From: Streptomyces coffeae
Lineage (GTDB): Bacteria > Actinomycetota > Actinomycetes > Streptomycetales > Streptomycetaceae
Direction of reading: 5' to 3'
Length of the DNA stretch: 64,000 nt
Assembly: GCF_016741875.1 (NCBI RefSeq)
Contig: NZ_JAERRF010000032.1
Coordinates: forward strand, 1 to 64,000
A program made the translations under genes and the position numbers. Within the stretch, counting starts at the first letter, position 1. Each line of letters starts with the position of its first letter. Positions 63,132 to 64,000 of this stretch are shown piece after piece. The notes below the pieces were generated by a model that searched no databases, was not told the DNA's origin, and worked only from the letters and a program-made list of their open reading frames with translations.

Positions 63132-64000
63132 ATGGCCTCCTCCCTGCACCCTCGCGACCGCTTCCCCTTCATCGCGCCGCCACCGCCGCTGACCCCGGCG
63201 TACCCGGGCGCGACCGACCCGGTCGTGACCGGCTCCGTGACACGGATCCACGGGAACGGGGCGGCGCTGACCGTACGGACTGCCGCCGGCCGCGCCGGTG
63301 AGCTGCGGGTGCGGATCGGGGACGGGAACCTGATGCGGGTCACCCTGCGGATGGCGGACGTGTCGGCCGGACCGCGGACGGCGCTCGTACACGAGCCGGA
63401 CCGGGCCGGTGTGCGGTGCGGTGTGACATGGTCGGAGCACGGGCTGGTGCTGCGCGCCGCCGCCCTCGGGGTGCGCATCCGGTACGCGCCCTTCGCCGTC
63501 GACCTGCTTGACGCCGAGGGCGAAGTACTGCTGCGTCAGGCGCCGTACACCACCGGGTCCAGCAGCGCCCCCGCAGCGCTGCCTCTGGGCGTCACCCCAC
63601 TGGCCGACGGCCGCCTCGCCCACCACGCAAGCTGGTCCGCCGACCCCGACGAGCACTTCTACGGTCTCGGCGAACGTTTCACCGGCCTGGACCTGCGCGG
63701 GCAGCGGATCGACTGCTGGATCCAGGACGCCATGGGCTGCACCGGCACCCGCTCCTACGCGGCGGTCCCGTACCTGCTGTCCAGCCGGGGCTACGCCCTG
63801 CTCGTCGACACCACCACGGCCGCCGCCTTCGACCTCGCGCACACCAGCACCGCCGCCTGGTCGGTGACGGTCCCCGACGAGGTGCTCGACCTCTACCTGA
63901 TCACCGGCGACCCCGGCCGTTGTCTGGCCGCCTACCGCGACCTGACCGGCCCTGCCCTGTGCCCGCCCAAGTGGGCCTTCGGGCCATGGATCTCCGGCGG
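63132..64000 (+). CDS. Glycoside hydrolase family 31, N-terminal part
   Basis: 289 residues in the window, continuing beyond it. The N-terminal beta-sandwich with DEHFYGLGERFTGLDLRGQR and YLLSSRGYALLVD is typical of GH31 alpha-glucosidases and alpha-xylosidases; PPKWAFGPWISGG opens the catalytic barrel. The catalytic Asp residues lie outside the window. No signal peptide, so it acts on imported oligosaccharide. Last visible gene of the ABC operon; start is one base past the permease stop. Confidence 0.9.
   Translation, partial: MASSLHPRDRFPFIAPPPPLTPAYPGATDPVVTGSVTRIHGNGAALTVRTAAGRAGELRVRIGDGNLMRVTLRMADVSAGPRTALVHEPDRAGVRCGVTWSEHGLVLRAAALGVRIRYAPFAVDLLDAEGEVLLRQAPYTTGSSSAPAALPLGVTPLADGRLAHHASWSADPDEHFYGLGERFTGLDLRGQRIDCWIQDAMGCTGTRSYAAVPYLLSSRGYALLVDTTTAAAFDLAHTSTAAWSVTVPDEVLDLYLITGDPGRCLAAYRDLTGPALCPPKWAFGPWISG

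Overview
The window looks like Streptomyces chromosome, most likely an accessory-rich arm. Support: very high GC with strong third-position GC, a protein carrying the N-terminal (region 1.1) domain of the streptomycete principal sigma factor HrdB, GTG starts and ATGA/GTGA overlaps, an MsiK-dependent type of sugar ABC operon without its own ATPase, PP2C/SpoIIE and HATPase regulators, and a SAV_2336-like protein. No rRNA or CRISPR is visible; the only tRNA sequence is a 3' half that marks an integration site.

Left part (1-24,600) is a worn accessory region. It opens with the tail of a transposase/integrase, then the 3' half of a tRNA-Pro(GGG) gene with its terminator (650-743), which is the expected signature of an element boundary. 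Next come a two-gene unit (isolated sigma region 1.1 plus a small membrane protein, 1240-2258), a DoxX/VOC/AsnC group, a patatin-like phospholipase, an IS200/IS605 fragment, a LysR/iron-alcohol-dehydrogenase group whose aldehyde dehydrogenase is cut off, a RelE/ParE-like toxin, remnants of a helicase-DUF3883 protein, a frameshifted membrane beta-helix gene, and a polymorphic nuclease toxin with a putative immunity gene. From 20,200 to 24,450 there is a TetR/oxidoreductase/F420-type trio followed by a run of unrelated gene fragments (dehalogenase, tyrosine integrase, GNAT, TrmO, histidine kinase, M20 peptidase).

Middle part (24,600-44,200): an RpiR regulator between an M20 fragment and a broken amino-acid permease, a class III aminotransferase, a secreted tripeptidyl-aminopeptidase-like hydrolase, a urea transporter-ureABC-ureF operon whose ureG is truncated and whose ureD is absent, a GNAT enzyme, remnants of IS110, ISAs1 and IS630 elements, a secreted GH5 endoglycoceramidase, a squalene/phytoene synthase homologue, and an IS605 element sitting inside a VCBS/FG-GAP gene.

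Right part (44,400-64,000) is better preserved. It holds a tightly coupled three-gene operon (trypsin-like protease, MoxR ATPase, and a 1229-residue vWA-pseudokinase-ParA-like protein) that fits the vWA-MoxR-associated (VMAP) NTP-dependent conflict systems and is the most interesting system here. After it come a secreted acid phosphatase with possible PHO-box sequences, an MFS exporter coupled to a TolB-like protein, a YbaK deacylase, a PAS-GAF-PP2C-HATPase regulator, and a carbohydrate operon (LacI-type ligand domain without HTH, lipoprotein, two permeases, GH31 glycosidase running off the end).
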